Positions 12,080-12,255 of a stretch of DNA of 12,255 bases are shown here, one piece after another. The position numbers and the translations under genes are program-made. Position 1 is the stretch's first letter, and the number at the start of each line of letters is the position of its first letter. A model generated the notes under the pieces. It worked only from the letters and a program-made list of their open reading frames with translations. It was not told where the DNA came from and made no database searches. This DNA is from Embleya sp040605455 (lineage in GTDB: Bacteria > Actinomycetota > Actinomycetes > Streptomycetales > Streptomycetaceae): contig NZ_JBEXCV010000208.1 in the NCBI RefSeq assembly GCF_040605455.1, positions 1-12,255 on the forward strand. Reading direction: 5' to 3'.

Positions 12080-12255
12080 TCAGGCGCGCAGGCGGGCCAT
12101 CCAGGACTCGATCTCGTCGGCCGCTCGCGGCAGGCCGGCCGAAAGGTTCCGGTTGCCGTCCTCGGTGACCAGGATGTCGTCCTCGATCCGCACCCCGATG
12201 CCGCGGTACTCCTCGGGCACCGTCAGGTCGTCGGCCTGGAAGTACAGCCCGGGCT
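12080..12255 (-). CDS. pepP: Xaa-Pro aminopeptidase (aminopeptidase P), C-terminal part
   Basis: Only the last 57 codons and the stop are inside the window; the gene continues beyond the right edge. The visible part reads GLYFQADDLTVPEEYRGIG and then VRIEDDILVTEDG, the C-terminal end of the M24 pita-bread fold of aminopeptidase P. The glutamate of VRIED corresponds to a metal ligand of the dinuclear Mn site in this family. The ending NRNLSAGLPR and ESWMARLRA also fits actinomycete Xaa-Pro aminopeptidases. The enzyme removes N-terminal residues preceding proline from peptides in the cytosol. It converges with the Clp_N operon and is separated from it by the terminator. Confidence 0.88.
   Translation of the reverse strand, partial: PGLYFQADDLTVPEEYRGIGVRIEDDILVTEDGNRNLSAGLPRAADEIESWMARLRA

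Overview
The window is very GC-rich with GC-biased third codon positions, GTG starts and leaderless-type gene starts. It carries a class F-like sortase, a TAP-type secreted peptidase, a Clp_N/HTH pair and a mycobacterial-type MsrA. Together these point to an actinomycete, most likely Streptomycetaceae or a close relative; genus and species cannot be read from the window.

Layout, left to right. (1) 154-2435, minus strand: an OmpR-type response regulator and a membrane sensor kinase joined by an ATGA start/stop overlap, with a GC-rich hairpin after the kinase. (2) 2594-3106, minus: peptide methionine sulfoxide reductase MsrA. (3) 3293-4966, minus: an exported TAP-like alpha/beta hydrolase. (4) 5308-5807, minus: a small lipoprotein preceded by a 20-codon ORF whose stop overlaps the lipoprotein start; a 20-bp palindrome lies upstream. 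(5) 6302-7766, plus: a secreted Lys-Pro repeat, His-rich surface protein and a class F-like sortase whose GTG start lies inside the end of the surface-protein gene, closed by an 11-bp hairpin. (6) 8027-10081, plus: a large helical-repeat protein of unknown function. (7) about 10270-10500, plus: a decayed 3' end of a short-chain dehydrogenase gene. (8) 10575-11791, plus: a three-gene operon with a small HTH protein, a stand-alone double Clp_N protein without an ATPase, and an unknown 145-residue protein. Its promoter appears leaderless and is covered by two related palindromes. (9) 12022-12064: a 19-bp-stem terminator separating that operon from a convergent Xaa-Pro aminopeptidase gene, of which only the C-terminus is in the window.

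The left half is largely cell-envelope and stress housekeeping: signal transduction, methionine repair, secreted peptidase and lipoprotein. The surface protein and sortase look like a dedicated substrate/enzyme pair, with a Gly-rich C-terminal signal in place of LPXTG and a sortase that lacks the expected arginine after its catalytic cysteine. The HTH/Clp_N/unknown operon looks like a self-regulated module related to Clp substrate recognition. These two modules are the best candidates for poorly described biology here. All functional calls rest on reading motifs by eye; no database search was run.
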